Assembly: GCA_030762935.1 (NCBI GenBank)
Contig: CM060900.1
Span: forward strand, 113,276,120-113,340,119
Source: Hymenopus coronatus
Lineage: Eukaryota; Arthropoda; Insecta; Mantodea; Hymenopodidae
Direction of reading: 5' to 3'
DNA length: 64,000 nucleotides
The translations under genes and the position numbers were made by a program. This document shows positions 11,505 through 23,746 of this stretch, piece after piece (position 1 is the first letter of the stretch; every line of letters begins with the position of its first letter). The notes under the pieces are model-generated. The model made no database searches and was not told the DNA's origin. It saw nothing but the letters and a program-made list of their open reading frames with translations.

Positions 11505-12080
11505 GGTAAAAACCTGATGTGTCCCATTCACGACTTTCGATATTTGTTCCTCAAACAAAACTTTCGTTACAAAGGATTATTCTTTCCATCTGCACGTCAT
11601 GCTAATAGAGATAAACTTTTCTTAAGCGTGAAGTATAGCAGTTTAAAATTGAAACGAAATCGAAAGAGGTTTTCAAATGATATTCCCAGAAAATTCAAGA
11701 TATACATTTCGTTTTTCATGAAAAATATCTTAAACATGTAATTTTAATCAAAATTGTTAGAGCTATTAGACAAAATCAAAATATTCGAGATGTGCTCCAT
11801 GTAAAGGGTAGTTGGCGGTGGGGAGATTGTCTTGAAAATCTTCGTGTAGCATCCTTGGAAGATACTGAACCTAAATACCAAGTTTGGAATTTAACAGACT
11901 TTTTTTTTTTTGTTTTTGAGCTATGCAGCCCCACCCCAAAGCACAGTTTTCTAACAATTTCAAATTTGGATTCAGGGGGTCTCAAAACAGATATTCAATT
12001 GAAATCTCGGTATCAATTTTTGGGTGGAATCAAGCATTCTCCTATGTGCATTGTACATACGTGCTAAAGAAAGTAAAAAT
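11505..12080 (+). repeat. M1 repeat copy, plus strand
   Basis: M1 is a non-coding dispersed family defined here by comparison within the window. This copy starts cctgatgtgtcccattcacg, contains the core ccatgtaaagggtagttggc then tcttgaaaatcttcgtgtag and taccaagtttggaatttaac, and ends at tacgtgctaaagaaagtaaa. It lacks a long reading frame. Confidence 0.7.
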
Positions 12081-12547
12081 CATGCGAACGAGAGGTATAA
12101 AGCAACACACCAAGATTACCAACTTTGATTTCCTGACCTTGTGAAGATTATTATGCAAGTGACTTGTACCGACGTAATAGCAGAAACTTTGAATGCAGTA
12201 ATTATAGAATCTGAAGAACCAGCCGAAATATTACAAGCGGCGGAGAAGCTAAAATTAGAACTGTTGTAAAAAATGGTCGAGGAAACATTACGAAATAGCA
12301 TAAAACCGGTTTCTTCAATGGTGCAAGAAAAGAAACTAATTAATTATGTGGAAATGTGCTCATAGCATCTTTGAAGACGAAGCAAAACCCACACATCTTC
12401 CACACTGGGCAAATTTCTCTGTGATATCAGTATACCTCAATGTCAAGGACAATAAAGACATTAATAAAACACTATAGATTACGTGCATTCTTGAAATGAT
12501 GTTTGAAGGCTACCAGTCGAATTCTTCTTGTAGCCAACTTTGTGTAT
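12081..12547. other. Spacer between two convergent M1 copies
   Basis: AT-rich sequence with no recognised feature between the right ends of the plus copy (ends 12080) and minus copy (begins 12548). Confidence 0.5.
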
Positions 12548-13182
12548 TTTTACTTTCTCTAGCACGTATGTACATAATAAAGAAGGTATTGTATTCCACC
12601 AAAAAATTCTATCTCAAGATTTCACGGGAAATGTTCTGAGGTCAACTTAGTCCGAAAAAAAGAGTTTTTAGAAAATGGTCTTTGGACAGCATAGCTCAAA
12701 AATGAAGTGACCGTTATAAACAAAAATTTTTATTTATGTTTAGTACGTATCTAGGATGCGACACGAAGATTTTCAGATAAATCCTCCCACCAAAAACTAG
12801 CCTTTACATAGATAGACAAAAGCGTAATACTCAAAAACATACATCCTGTTAAAACACAATTTATGTCATATACGTTTTTCTGGTAGATACGTTTTTCTTT
12901 TAGAGATCTTCTTTGTTATTGGTTTCAGTTTTAAACTACCAAACTTTCGAACCTCCATTGTTTCATGTGATGACCATCTTTTAAAAGATTTGACTATCGC
13001 ATTAGCATAATGTATTCCCTTATTTCCCTTCTACTTACAATGATGCAAGCAAGACCAATTCTGCTAATGTTCATCTCTATTAATATGATGTAGTTCAAAA
13101 AAAATTTTATAAGAATAGTTTTATTTGGAACACCAATAGCAGTAATGTGAATGGAACACAGCAAATCTTTTACCTGCTCTAT
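12548..13182 (-). repeat. M1 repeat copy, minus strand
   Basis: Reads on plus as tactttctctagcacgtatg, then tattgtattccaccaaaaaa, and ends with aatgtgaatggaacacagca. It is the mirror image of the 11505-12080 copy and about 635 bp long. Confidence 0.7.
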
Positions 13183-14435
13183 ATAGTTCATGGTCGTAGA
13201 TAGAGGGTATTACACGCCGTTCAAAACTTTGATCAAATATTGAAGAGATCAAAGCCAACCTTAGCAAACATGTGGAGGATAAGAAATAATCGTTTCATTG
13301 CTAACGACTGATGCATGTAAGCTCTGTTAGCGTTTATTCGCTATATGTGAATTTAGGGCGATACTGTGATACTGTTTCAAATTTGTGAGAAGAATGACGA
13401 GGCCTGGGTTCGAAGAAGATGGTATTAAGCTTCATATAGATGTTTTTCATGTTGTAGATACCTAGCCATGATTCAGTTAATGTGTGGGCGTGTGTATGAG
13501 AGGGGGGGGGGTGAAATAATATTTACATTATACGTGGCTTAAATAGACTTATTTGTGAGTGGGATGTTTAGTACACAAGCACGTTAAGCGCGAGTGTTCT
13601 TATTTCTCATGAGCAAATAATTGGCTAACAATCCACTTGTAATACAGAATCCTAATATTAACTGAAATATTATTATATTTATTAATATTATTAGAGTAGT
13701 CATTACGAGGAATTGAATTTTAGTCGTGACGTAGGTAGTGCTTTGTTCGTTGCTGCGTAACCCCGCCGGAATAAACTGTTTCAATTCTGATTTAAACTGC
13801 ACCAAATAAATGAATGAAATGAATATTGCCGAAAAAGTTTAGATTATGCTAAAAATGCTGTACTTAGTTTGTTACTCGGCAAGTCGACTTATATGACACG
13901 GAATTTTCATTATTTAAAGAATGGGAAGCTGCCAAAAAAAGTTAACATAATTTACAATGAAATAAGGATATTTTTGTTGTTTCCTAGGATACATGAAATG
14001 TACATGCGAAGTCGAGAGGATAGGATAAAAATATTTAATATATATACTCGCATATTGGCTTTAAATCGCCCACTTTTACATAAAGTACCACAGTAGTAGA
14101 AAGTATTGCGGTTATTTCGAAATCTTGGGGTAGACTGCGAATGGTTTCACTAACGAGGATCACATTCTGCATACCCTTATTACTGAAAAGTGATACCATT
14201 TGAATACGACAATTTCTTCTAGTGGTTACTGGGGCACTAGAAAATGTGAATGCTGTTCCGTTTCTAAGCGTAATTAAAACACATTACGTGGCCACTTTAA
14301 TGGAGTTGTCCTAATTGCCGCCTATTATGTCTTGTACACTAATGTTGTGGAACCTACTTACGTGATCACCTACAGCGTCCTATATGCGCAGGAATGGGCA
14401 ACTTTGAAAACATGGCGAGACAATCAACTGCAAAC
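13183..14435. other. Non-coding sequence, nothing recognised
   Basis: Contains a G run at 13502-13511. Frames at 13584-13805 and 13869-14096 are hydrophobic/basic AT-rich translations without domains. Confidence 0.5.
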
Positions 14436-14620
14436 GTCACTAATTTTCACCATAGTTCAATCGGTAGAGCTCCTGCATGCTATACGAGAGGTCCGGGGTT
14501 CGATTCTCGGCTGGGTGTGAGAATTTTTCTTTAGCCAAATTAATCCCCCCAGTCTGAAAGTATGAATGTCTGTGTGTGCGTGTGTGTGTATGTGCGTGTG
14601 TGCGTGTGTGCGTGTGTGTG
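14436..14620 (+). repeat. SINE family B copy followed by a (TG)n-rich tract
   Basis: tRNA-like head with A box near tagttcaatcggtagagctc and B box ggggttcgattctcgg, then gaatttttctttagccaaat and cccccagtctgaaagtatga. It runs directly into a TG-rich microsatellite at 14568-14620. The head is tRNA-like but has lost tRNA folding partners, so it is not a tRNA gene. Confidence 0.7.
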
Positions 14621-14631
14621 ATCTAATGAAG

Positions 14632-15480
14632 AAAAATCGGATGTGTTCCATTCGCATTACTTTATCTACATCCCTGTACAAATCACTGTTGAAAAGTTTA
14701 TTTTTCTATTTACTTCACGCTAATCGAGATAATATTAGCAGAACGGGTCTTATTATTTGCATCCTTGCAAGTAAATGGGAACTAAAAAATACACTAGGCT
14801 AAAGCGATATCAAATCTTTTAAAAATTGGTTGCTATGTGACAAACTCGTTTCTTTGTATAGCCAGGAGTTGACAAATTCCCGTATAAGAAAAATGTTTTC
14901 TTTAAAACTGAAACCAATAACAAGGAATGTCTCAGAACGGCTAGCTTTTAAAAAAACATATGACATAAATCGTGTGTTTTAATGAGATCTACATTTTTCA
15001 CGTTTAAGCTTTTGTCTATCTTGTATGGTTTACAGTTGTGCAAAATGCAACAAAATTCATCCAAAATAAAAGAAATCTTCAGAGGCTATTCCCAGAAAAC
15101 TAGAGATGTACATTTTGTCCTGTAAATATCTGTAATACACAATATTTTAATCAAAATCTTTAGCCATTTTTGAGAAAATCAAATTTTCCGAAAATGCTTC
15201 CATGTAAAGCGTAGTTTAGGATGGGAGGGATTTTCTTGAAAAACTTGGTGTCTCATTCTTGAGAGATACTTAAATACCAAGTTTGGTGTTTAACGGTCTT
15301 TTCGTTTTTAAGCAATGCTGTCCACATACATACGCGCGCTGATTTTTTTTCCTAATCTTTTATTTAGGGGTCTCAAAACACGTATTTCCGGTGAAATCTC
15401 GGTACCAAACTTTTGGGTGGAATTCAATAATCTTCTCTATACACTATGTACATAGTATCTACGTGTAGATAGAGTAAAAA
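14632..15480 (+). repeat. M1 repeat copy, plus strand, near full length
   Basis: Starts at cggatgtgttccattcgcat, contains cagaggctattcccagaaaa, gtgaaatctcggtaccaaac, and ends ctacgtgtagatagagtaaa. At about 850 bp it is one of the longest copies. The right end is self-complementary around tacactatgtacatagtatc. Confidence 0.75.
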
Positions 15481-15591
15481 TAGGAAGCCAATGAGAAAAT
15501 TAAACATCCTCCAAAGGTGAATGCCGCTAATATGATGGGAGTTAGAGGTGAGGTATAAATGGAACAAGAACAGAAAAAGGGGGGGGACTTA

Positions 15592-15852
15592 AGTTTTCGC
15601 TGGCCTTGCAGCTCATTCGCTAGAGCATATCTGCTGTGCAAGGTATCCCGGGTTCGATTACCGGCTGGGGGTAGAAGTTTTTCTCTAGCCAAACTATTCT
15701 GCATCCTCCCCAGAGTCTGGAGGTATGAAGTTGAACATTATTCACTAAAGATTAATATCAACAGTAAAGGAATGAACATCACTGCCATGAGCAACTGCTC
15801 CAAAGGGGAAGACCGTTGATATGAGGATGTTTAAAGACGACGCATAAAAGGA
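15592..15852 (+). repeat. SINE family B copy, complete head
   Basis: Head gccttgcagctcattcgcta then cccgggttcgattaccggct, body tttttctctagccaaactat and cccagagtctggaggtatga, tail block gaccgttgatatgaggatgt. Confidence 0.75.
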
Positions 15853-16528
15853 ACAGACAAAAATACTAATTTTCAAAAAATGACCGTCACGTAATTATAA
15901 TTTCAAGGGTCACACAAGAAGTCCGGGTAATGCACAAAATGTAACGTTTCTTAATTTTCTTTCTCTCTTCCCTGAAAAAACATACAACTCATCGTAAGCC
16001 TTCTCTCGGCGCCTACTCGCTACGCTTAGTACATTATTCACGTAGGACAAATTCAGCAAACAACAAAATTTAAAACGCTTAAAATGTTTTCAAAAGATCA
16101 TTGTCCGAAATAAGATTTATTCCATTAATTGTCAAAATTTTGAGTCCATAACGTAGGGTAGAAGACTACATATGAACTCCAAAACATTAAGGTTTTGTGA
16201 AATAATATATTATCCTACTACAATATAGGTATCCCATTTAGCAGAGTATTTTAAACGGTGGTCGAATTTATCATCATAATGGATTAAATCTCCCCCCCCC
16301 CGATCACAAAAAAAAAATCATCTGAAGCACTTCACATTATCTTTTTACACACGAAAGAAAAAAAAAGCTACGACGGTGTCTCGCATTAAATGCACGGAAA
16401 AATAGTACGATTAAACTGGCCCAGCTTTCATTCACCATTTCAAAAATAATATCAGCAGAAACCATCATAAGTCGTTGCGCGTTTACGACTCCTCAAACTC
16501 AGTATCCTCTTACAGGAGTTAAGAGGGC
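15853..16528. other. Non-coding sequence, nothing recognised
   Basis: Contains a C run at 16292-16301 and short A runs. No reading frame of note. Confidence 0.5.
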
Positions 16529-16531
16529 TGA

Positions 16532-16537
<6 letters not shown>

Positions 16538-16570
<33 letters not shown>

Positions 16571-16829
16571 GTTGTTGTAGCTTAACGTCCTTTAATCTGG
16601 TTGGTCATATCGGACGATGAATGAAATTGTAGAAATGATGCTCAAATGATCTCGAGGTCCATGGAGCTTAAGGTTACTCGACATTAGTCTTCTCAGGATT
16701 AGGGAAAACCCCGAAAAAAAACAAAAAAAAACCTTATCCGAATAACTCGCCATATGCGAGATTCGAACTCACGAACTTTTGAATGTGAGGCAGACACTAC
16801 TACCAACACACTACCCAGGCGGGCTAGTA
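16538..16829 (-). repeat. SINE family E copy with (AAT)n tail and 9-bp target duplication
   Basis: On the minus strand: ctgggtagtgtgttggtagt (head), tcgtgagttcgaatctcgca (B box), gtcgagtaaccttaagctcc (body), and a tail that becomes (AAT)n, seen on plus as (ATT)n up to 16570. The nonamer tgaattatt flanks it at 16529-16537 and 16830-16838. The same element is on the plus strand at 60524-60752. Confidence 0.85.
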
Positions 16830-17027
16830 TGAATTATTGATCAGTGCTTTAATTTAACCTAAACAACTTTAAAAAGGCACAATGTTAAACTTGCTTACTT
16901 TTAAAATGTCTATATATGAAGTGCATACCGCATTTCCTCCCTGTCTGCTGTTCAACATTCCATTTAATGAGAAATAAAATTGCATCATACTGATACAATG
17001 AGTGCAGTGATTGGGTGGCATGAATAA

Positions 17028-17162
17028 AAATGAGACGCGTCTTATGAGACACCGCTAGCAGAAAATGTGAGACGCAGCTAGTCCGTGAGACGTGTCTCGT
17101 TAGTTTCGTATGAACAAAAATATACCCTCCGAAGTGAGACGCGCAACTTGCGTCTCACACAC
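17028..17162. repeat. GAGACG-rich repeat, copy 1
   Basis: A CpG-rich block in AT-rich DNA with recurring gagacg/cgtctc words, including tgagacgcgtctta and a terminal pair gtgagacgcgcaacttgcgt, ctcacac. A related block in the opposite sense is at 24651-24776. Confidence 0.55.
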
Positions 17163-17181
17163 TATTTGTGTGTAAACAGGT

Positions 17182-17638
17182 CAACATTTTTGTTTTTGTC
17201 TATCTCTTCCGGTTTATCAGTTATGCAACGTTCATCCAGAATCAAGAAGTCCGCAGAGGCTATTCCCAGAAAATGAGATATTTTACTTGTGATGTAAATA
17301 TCTTTAATATGAGGTATTTTTAATCAAAATCGTTTGAGCTATGTTTGAGAAAAACAAAAATTTCAAACATTTTGCCACGTAAAGGATAATTCGGGGTGGG
17401 GGATTCTTCGAAAACCTTTGTGTCCCATCCTTAAAGATACTAAACATAAATACCAGTTTGGTATCTAACGGTCTTTGAGCTATGCTGTCCTCACTCACAC
17501 ACAAACCTTTTTCTCGAAATCCTTTTTTGAACTGAGGGGAGCTCACCATATTACAGATGAAATCTCGGCATCGACATTTTGGATGGAATACTATGTACTT
17601 TGTATGTATCTACATACGTGCTAGCGAAAGTAAAAAAC
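17182..17638 (+). repeat. M1 repeat copy, 5'-truncated
   Basis: Begins within the core (cggtttatcagttatgcaac), contains gaggctattcccagaaaatg and ccatccttaaagatactaaa, and ends tacgtgctagcgaaagtaaa. Confidence 0.7.
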
Positions 17639-18411
17639 AAATGCTTACAAAGGACAACAAGCCTATACACACGAAAAAATAGAAAAGAAAGTACTTGGAC
17701 TTGATAGCAGAAACAAATTTTCTGAAAAAAGTGAAAGTTAAGAATAAAACATTAAAAGATACTATTTAACATATTTATTATTTATTTAGTTTTAAATAGA
17801 AATGCTTCCATAAAAGTTCCCCTGTGATCTTTGAGTGCAAAAAACTATTTTTGTAGAACATTATATGAAGCATCATATCTCATGTGCCATAAAAGAAAAT
17901 GATGACGAAAGTGAGCAGTTCATTTACATGCATTAATTTGTAATTGTATTGACCAACTAATAATTTAATAACGCTGTATTAACTTAATTGAAATAATTCA
18001 AAGACTTGTACTTATTCAAATATATGTAGTTCCTTTTAAATATATTATTGTAATATTGCTTTGGTTATAAAAGCGTATTCCTGTAATCACTTATATAAGG
18101 AAAGGGATCAAATAGCAAGAATAATAACAGCTTTCTCTCCATCATATCATCACCACCATCACCATAATCAGTCTCATAAATTGGTCTTCCTGCTCTTACT
18201 GCTCTTCACAGTCTTGGACCAAGAATCTTCTAATCGTAGAGAATCATACAACATAGATAAACAAAGGTGCTCTGTTGCTAACGTTACTTTTTATTGATTT
18301 ATTTGAAACTTCTCTTTTGTTTGGCCAAAATATCTTTGTATTATAACACGCTTCTTGGAGAGATGCTTACATAGGTCCTATATGCTATGCATAGCCCCCA
18401 TCTAAAAGTAA
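17639..18411. other. Non-coding sequence, nothing recognised
   Basis: AT-rich; a short CAC/CAT-rich run lies at 18148-18165. The frame at 18061-18297 is translated from it and has no domain. Confidence 0.5.
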
Positions 18412-18505
18412 TCTTCTTCTTCTACTACTAACCACCACCACCACCACCACCACCACCACTACTACTCCTCCTCCTCCTCCTCCTCCTCCTCCTCCTACTC
18501 CTACT
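18412..18505. repeat. Compound trinucleotide microsatellite (CTT, CTA, ACC, CTC)
   Basis: Successive runs of cttcttct, ctactact, accaccacc and tcctcctcc. It forms the 5' boundary of the R1-like LINE; the 3' boundary at 23791 is another TAC/ACC run. Confidence 0.9.
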
Positions 18506-18655
18506 TTGGCGTATGGATGTGGCGACCCCATCGCCCAGTGGAATTCACTGCAATTATCCTCCCGGGTATGGCGGGTTACCACACGCGCTTTGGCATTAGC
18601 CTACAGTCTGACCAGCATACGACACAAGGATGGCAGCCCCATCATAATAAGCACT

Positions 18656-20686
18656 ATGGATACTGCAGAAAATATGGTGGGTTTGGTTACGGAGCAGGAG
18701 GTCGGATCTCCAGTTTCGGTCGGGATTGTGGGTGACCGAGCAGGCCCCTCCCGATCGTCAGCAAGCGACTGCTCAGTATTTCCGGTGGGGAACCAAGCCG
18801 GAATGCCGGTAAATGCTACTGGAAACAATGGTAATGATACACAAACAGAGCTTCTAAGCAGACAGTCATCTAGTCAAGAGGGGCAGTTAGCCACCTCCAT
18901 GGAATTTGATAGCACCCAATATCTGGCATCGGTTACTAAGCAGGACCCGCCACTCAGAGAGCATAAACGGAAAAGAGAATATGTACCGGAGATAGATAAG
19001 AGAAGTAAATAAGGTGATTGTTTAAGTCACCCGAAGGAGAAAGCCCTAGCAGTTGCTGCGCAACGAAGTGGTCCAGGGGGCTCGGCATTCGATGACATAG
19101 CTGATCTTGGAGTGATCCGTTCCTTGTTAGAGAAAATGAGTAGATGTACCAATGAACTAATGACTGTAATAAAGAACACTCCGAATACTAAAGTCGACAT
19201 AAAGACAGGAGTCAAGAAGATGGAACAAATGACTGACGTCATCCTTAGTCGTATGAATGAACGGGAAATGTATCCCCATAAACGTCAAATGTGCACTCTT
19301 GCCATACAAGTTGATGAGGAAGATTTATTGAGTTCTAAGGTAATGACGGACTCCGGTATTCAGGTGGATTTAAAATGGGAGTTAGAGTTCACCGAAGCTC
19401 TGTCGAAGGCCAGCAGTTTTGAGGCTTTTGCCCCTTTTTTGGATAAGGAGTGGCCGGAAAGCTGCTATGCATCTACCCAATTAATATATGGGAATCCCAT
19501 TTCTGTAAACGCAGAGGTTATGGCAATTGTGGTTAATGTTGATGACCCTGGGCAGCATGGCCTTTTTAGGGCATTGAAGGTCTTTCATCCAGAAATATCC
19601 GAACTGATTGAAGGGAAGCTGGATGTGGTTAACGTGGAATACTTGAGGACTAGCACACAGACATATTCCAGTAAAGGCACTAATAGTGCCATTTCTCGTT
19701 ATATATGTCTGTTGCCCTGGGTCGTGGACTCGCAAGGTGTCAATGCCATGGAACAGTTGTGTGCGATCTTACAGCAATGGAAACAGCTAACGGAGGAACA
19801 CGGCAGGAAATATATAACCTTCGCTACAGGTGGTGGTCTAAATAGAGACTATACTAGGAAGCTCCTGGAGTGGGTCTTCAGGAACAGCGGCATTCAATTT
19901 GGATATATGTTACCAGCCCCAGCACAAAATACGGCGATTACTCCAGTTGGTGGTCAACCGCAATTGCGTCAAAGGAAACCTGAGGTACCCCAGGAAACTG
20001 TCAGAGTTAGAGCAACCGGGAAAACGTTTGCGGATATACTGAAGACTGTGAAGCAAGAAGTTGATATCGGGAAAATTGGAGTGCGGATAAAAAATGTCCG
20101 CAAACGTGGCGAAGAGGATGTGGTTTTTACTGTGGAGGGGGAAGGTAAAGCCAACGTCCTGAAACAGGAGATACAAAGAAACACCAAAGACTTGGAGGTG
20201 AACACGAGAAGGAAGGATGCTACTCTACTGCTAAACGGGGTGGACCTGTCAATTAGCGAGGAGGTCCTGCAGGCCGACATAGGTACTGAGATCGGTGTTC
20301 CCGCTTCTGAAGTACTGGTTAGCGCTCTGAGACCCGGAAGGTTTGGGAATTTAAATGCGACTATTGTTGTACCTCTGGAATTCTCCCGTCAGTTGATTAA
20401 GAAACGGAAAGTACAGATTGGGTGGACTGAATGTCATGTCCGAGAAAGGGTTACTATTTGGAGGTGTTATAAGTGCTTTGAGTTAGGCCATAGAGCCTAT
20501 CAATGTAAGAAGGAAGTTAACAGGAGCGAGGACTGTCTTAACTGTGGTGGAGAAGGACACCATGCTAAGGATTGTACACAACGTCCATTCTGCATTAAAT
20601 TTCAGAAGGAGGGACATAGATTCGACCAAATGAAGTGCCCGAACTTTCGAAAGTTGGTGTTCACCGCTCGAGCGAGACAGTTATAA
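18656..20686 (+). pseudogene. R1-like LINE ORF1 (gag-like RNA-binding protein) with one in-frame stop
   Basis: ATG at 18656 (MDTAENMVGLVTEQEVGS) opens a Ser/Gly/Asn-rich N-terminal segment of 118 residues. A TAA at 19010-19012 is the only interruption, and the same frame resumes at once (GDCLSHPKEKALAVAAQRSG) and runs to the TAA at 20684-20686, about 676 codons in all. The C-terminal half carries two intact CCHC knuckles, CYKCFELGHRAYQC and CLNCGGEGHHAKDC, and a third whose second Cys is Phe (CIKFQKEGHRFDQMKC). The middle (KTFADILKTVKQEVDIGKIG onward) matches the RNA-binding region of R1/TRAS-type ORF1s. The protein would package LINE RNA. I chose the ATG rather than the open frame from 18506 because the 5' portion looks like leader. 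The long open frame after the stop shows recent decay or, less likely, readthrough. Confidence 0.8.
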
Positions 20687-20694
20687 TTCACAGG

Positions 20695-23633
20695 ATGCCT
20701 ACACCAACAATCCGCGTACTGCAGACCAATTTAATGCGATCTAATTTGAGTCACGACCTGGCAGAGGCTACGGCCCTTGAGAGAGGCGTGGATATTATAG
20801 TTGCCTGCGAACCAATTAAGAAGCGGGTGTTGGATGGTAGTTGGGTCCAAGATAAGAGGAGTGATGTAGCCCTCTATTTCCTGAATAAGCGGCTCAACGT
20901 GTTACAGTTCCGAGCTGAGGAAGGTTACATATGTGTAGAATTGCCACACTATCACCTCTTCTGTTGCTATAGTTCACCTAATATTCCATTCGATGTGTTC
21001 ACGAAAGATATCGATCGTTTAATGCAGGATAGCCTCGATACATGCGGTGAATGCCTTCTCCTTGGTGATATAAATATCAAGTCGCTACAATGGGGATCTC
21101 CGGTAACTGATCGTAGAGGTGCATACTGGATGGACTGGATGGCGACATTAGACCTAGTGGTGCATAACACGGGGATAGCACCCACCTTTGCTAGGGGTCA
21201 CTGTGAGTCGTATATCGACGTCACGTGCTCAACGCAGAATATCGCTTCGCAGATTGCTTGTTGGCAGGTATTGGAGGAAACTCTTAGCGACCATCGCTTT
21301 ATTTATTTTGAGATCATGGGGACTGCGCACCGCAAAGTGACAACACCAGTGGAAAAAAGATTAATAGAATTTAATTGGGCAGTACTAGCACATATTCTTG
21401 AATGGAGATTACAAGGTGTTGACGTTCACACTCCGGAGGGTACTCCTGCATATTTGACTAAGGTTCTCCAAGAGGCCTGCGCGGTGAGCCAGATTAAGTA
21501 TTCCAGTACCCCTAGACGTGGTGTCCCATACTGGCGGAATAGTGAAATATGCGAGCAACGGCGCAAATGCATCCAGATGCGAGATGCGAAGAATTCTGAC
21601 CAGACTTCGGAAACGTAACCCGAGTGCGGACGAATTGGCAGCAGCAGTCACTGGATACAAGCAGAGCAGGAATGCATCGTCTAGACTGATACATCTATCC
21701 AAATGTGCCCACTGGCAACATATTTGTGATGAGTTGGAGAATGACATATGGGGTGCCGGGTATAAAATAGTTACTGGCCGATTGACGAATCGCTCACCTA
21801 TAGACTTGAGTACTACCAGGAAAAAGGAAATAGCCAGAGTGTTATTTCCCCTTCGGGATGATGCCTTGCGAGTGCAATCTCCAACATCTGATGTAGAGCT
21901 CTTCACTGTTGCGGAATTACATGAGGTGACCAATCGCATGAAGAAGGGTAAGGCTCCCGGAATTGATGGCCTCAACCCGGCGGTGGTGCAAACTGCTGTT
22001 TCAATTGCTCCATCTTTGATCTTGGGCATATTTAATGACTTGTTAATGAACCAGGAGTTCCCAGCTATGTGGAAAACTTCTAAGGTGGTTTTCCTTTTGA
22101 AATGCGGTAAATCGACATTAGAGCTGTCCGCCTATCGACCGTTGTGCCTCTTGACTACGCTTAGTAAGCTGTACGAAGGACTCATAAAGCTGCGTTTGGA
22201 CAGGGCACTCCTAGGGAATGGAGGATTCTCCGATGCCCAATATGGATTTCAGCCAGGCAAATCCACTTTACAAGCCATCGCTGCCGTGCTTCGAATGAAC
22301 GCTGAATCTAGCGCAAAGTGGGCTGCATTAATCACGTTGGATGTCCAAAACGCATTTAATACTGCTACGTGGAGTATCATATTGGATTCTTTGCGACAAA
22401 GAAACATCCCGCCATATATAATCAATGTGCTCATTTCCTACTTTACAGGTAGGAAAATCAGGATTGACGACGAGGATATGCCAATTACGACTGGGGTTCC
22501 GCAGGGCTCCATACTTGGGCCGACATTATGGAATGTTTTATATGATGGAGTTCTACGTTTGAAACTACCGGATGGTGCATTCCAAATCGCCTTTGCAGAC
22601 GATCTTGCCCTTTTTGTTAGTGCTGATGATGATGAAGAGCTGACCTGTAAGGCTAATGAATCCTTACGACGGATTGACCGACGGGTGGTGTACAACCAGT
22701 TGGAGTTGGCGGCACAGAAAACTGAAGCAGTTCTTCTGAAAGGCTCTAGAAGGTGCAAGAATATCTCCTTTATATTGCGGGATGCCCAGATAACTCCAAA
22801 AAAGGCAATCAGATACTTGGGAGTAATGATCGATGCAAACAATAGTTTTGGAGATCACATAACGACTGTGTCCCAAAAGACGGACATAAGAGCATCCCAA
22901 CTGGCTAGGTTAATGCCGAATATTGGTGGTCCCCGATCCCTGAAACGCCAGTTATTGTGTGGCGTGGTTTATTCTATTCTTTTATATGCTGCACCTATAT
23001 GGTACACTGCTATGGGTATCAAAAAATATGCCAGAACGCTGGAGAAAGTACAAAGGAAGGTGCTATTGCGCTCTATTTGCGCTTACCGCACGGTTTCCAA
23101 CAGGGCCCTCCAGGTATTGGCGGGATCCGTCCCCATTGACATTTTGTTAAAAGAACGGCAGCTTCTCAGTGCTACCGATGCTTATAATTCATCGTTTGTT
23201 CGCCGCGAGATTAGAGACCAAATCATTCATGAATGGCAAGCCAGGTGGAATGACACCACCATAGTAGGTCAATGGACAAAGAGGTTAATTCCGGAGGAGC
23301 AGGTTTGGCTGCAGTGTAATCACCGAGAGATTGATTACTTCCTGGCCCAGGTATTGACCGGACATGGGCGCTTAACACTTATGCCTATAAGATGGGGAAA
23401 ACACACACCACCAGTTGTCCTTATTGTGATGACGAAGATACGGTGGACCAACTTTCTTTCGCTGTCGGACGTGAAATGATTTTCGAGCTGCAGCGAACAC
23501 CGAATTAGGTGTTGTGTTATCTGTTGATAACTTGGTTCCCACCCTGATAGCGAGCGCCAGGGCTTGGAACATTGTTAAACGATTGGAGAGGTCTATTCTG
23601 GAAACCAAAGAGAAAGACACAAGAATGGCCTAA
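20695..23633 (+). pseudogene. R1-like LINE ORF2 (endonuclease + reverse transcriptase), frameshifted
   Basis: Starts 8 nt after ORF1 ends (MPTPTIRVLQTNLMRSNLSH). Residues about 1-220 are an APE-type endonuclease: LQTNLMRS, VACEP, LLGDINIKSLQWGS and LSDHRFIYFEI. A 7-bp tandem duplication (gatgcga, 21576-21589) shifts the frame. In the next frame the RT domain is intact in its key motifs: KGKAPGIDGLNP, motif A LITLDVQNAFNTATW, motif B GVPQGSILGPTLWNVLYD, and motif C FADDLALFV (catalytic DD at 22598-22603). The C-terminal region has CPYC of the cysteine-rich finger in a third reading frame after a one-base shift near 23368, but the His and last Cys are not in register. A further shift lies near 23505; the last block ends ILETKEKDTRMA and stops at 23631-23633. 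Intact, such an enzyme nicks the target and primes reverse transcription there. This copy cannot make one continuous product. Confidence 0.85.
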
Positions 23634-23730
23634 ATAGTCATGTGACAGAAGCGTTCTACAGCTAGAGCTACCATTCTGAAGTGATGCCTTGTTGCGGTTC
23701 CAGATGGTATGCTGAGAGGGTTTTTTTTTT

Positions 23731-23746
23731 AGTTGGAAATCCAACT
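23731..23746 (+). other. Perfect hairpin in the LINE 3' UTR
   Basis: agttgga-aa-tccaact forms a 7-bp stem with a two-base loop, preceded by a run of ten T. It lies 45 bases before the element's end, where R1/R2-type reverse transcriptases recognise 3' RNA structure. The function is inference. Confidence 0.5.

Noticed and set aside
14436..14520. tRNA-like A and B boxes that could be a tRNA gene
   Set aside because: The arms do not pair, and the sequence continues into a body shared with other copies, so it is a SINE head. The same applies to heads at 15.6, 36.2, 38.1, 40.9, 43.1 and 60.5 kb.
18385..18582. Gly/Val-rich minus-strand frame
   Set aside because: Translation of the trinucleotide microsatellite.
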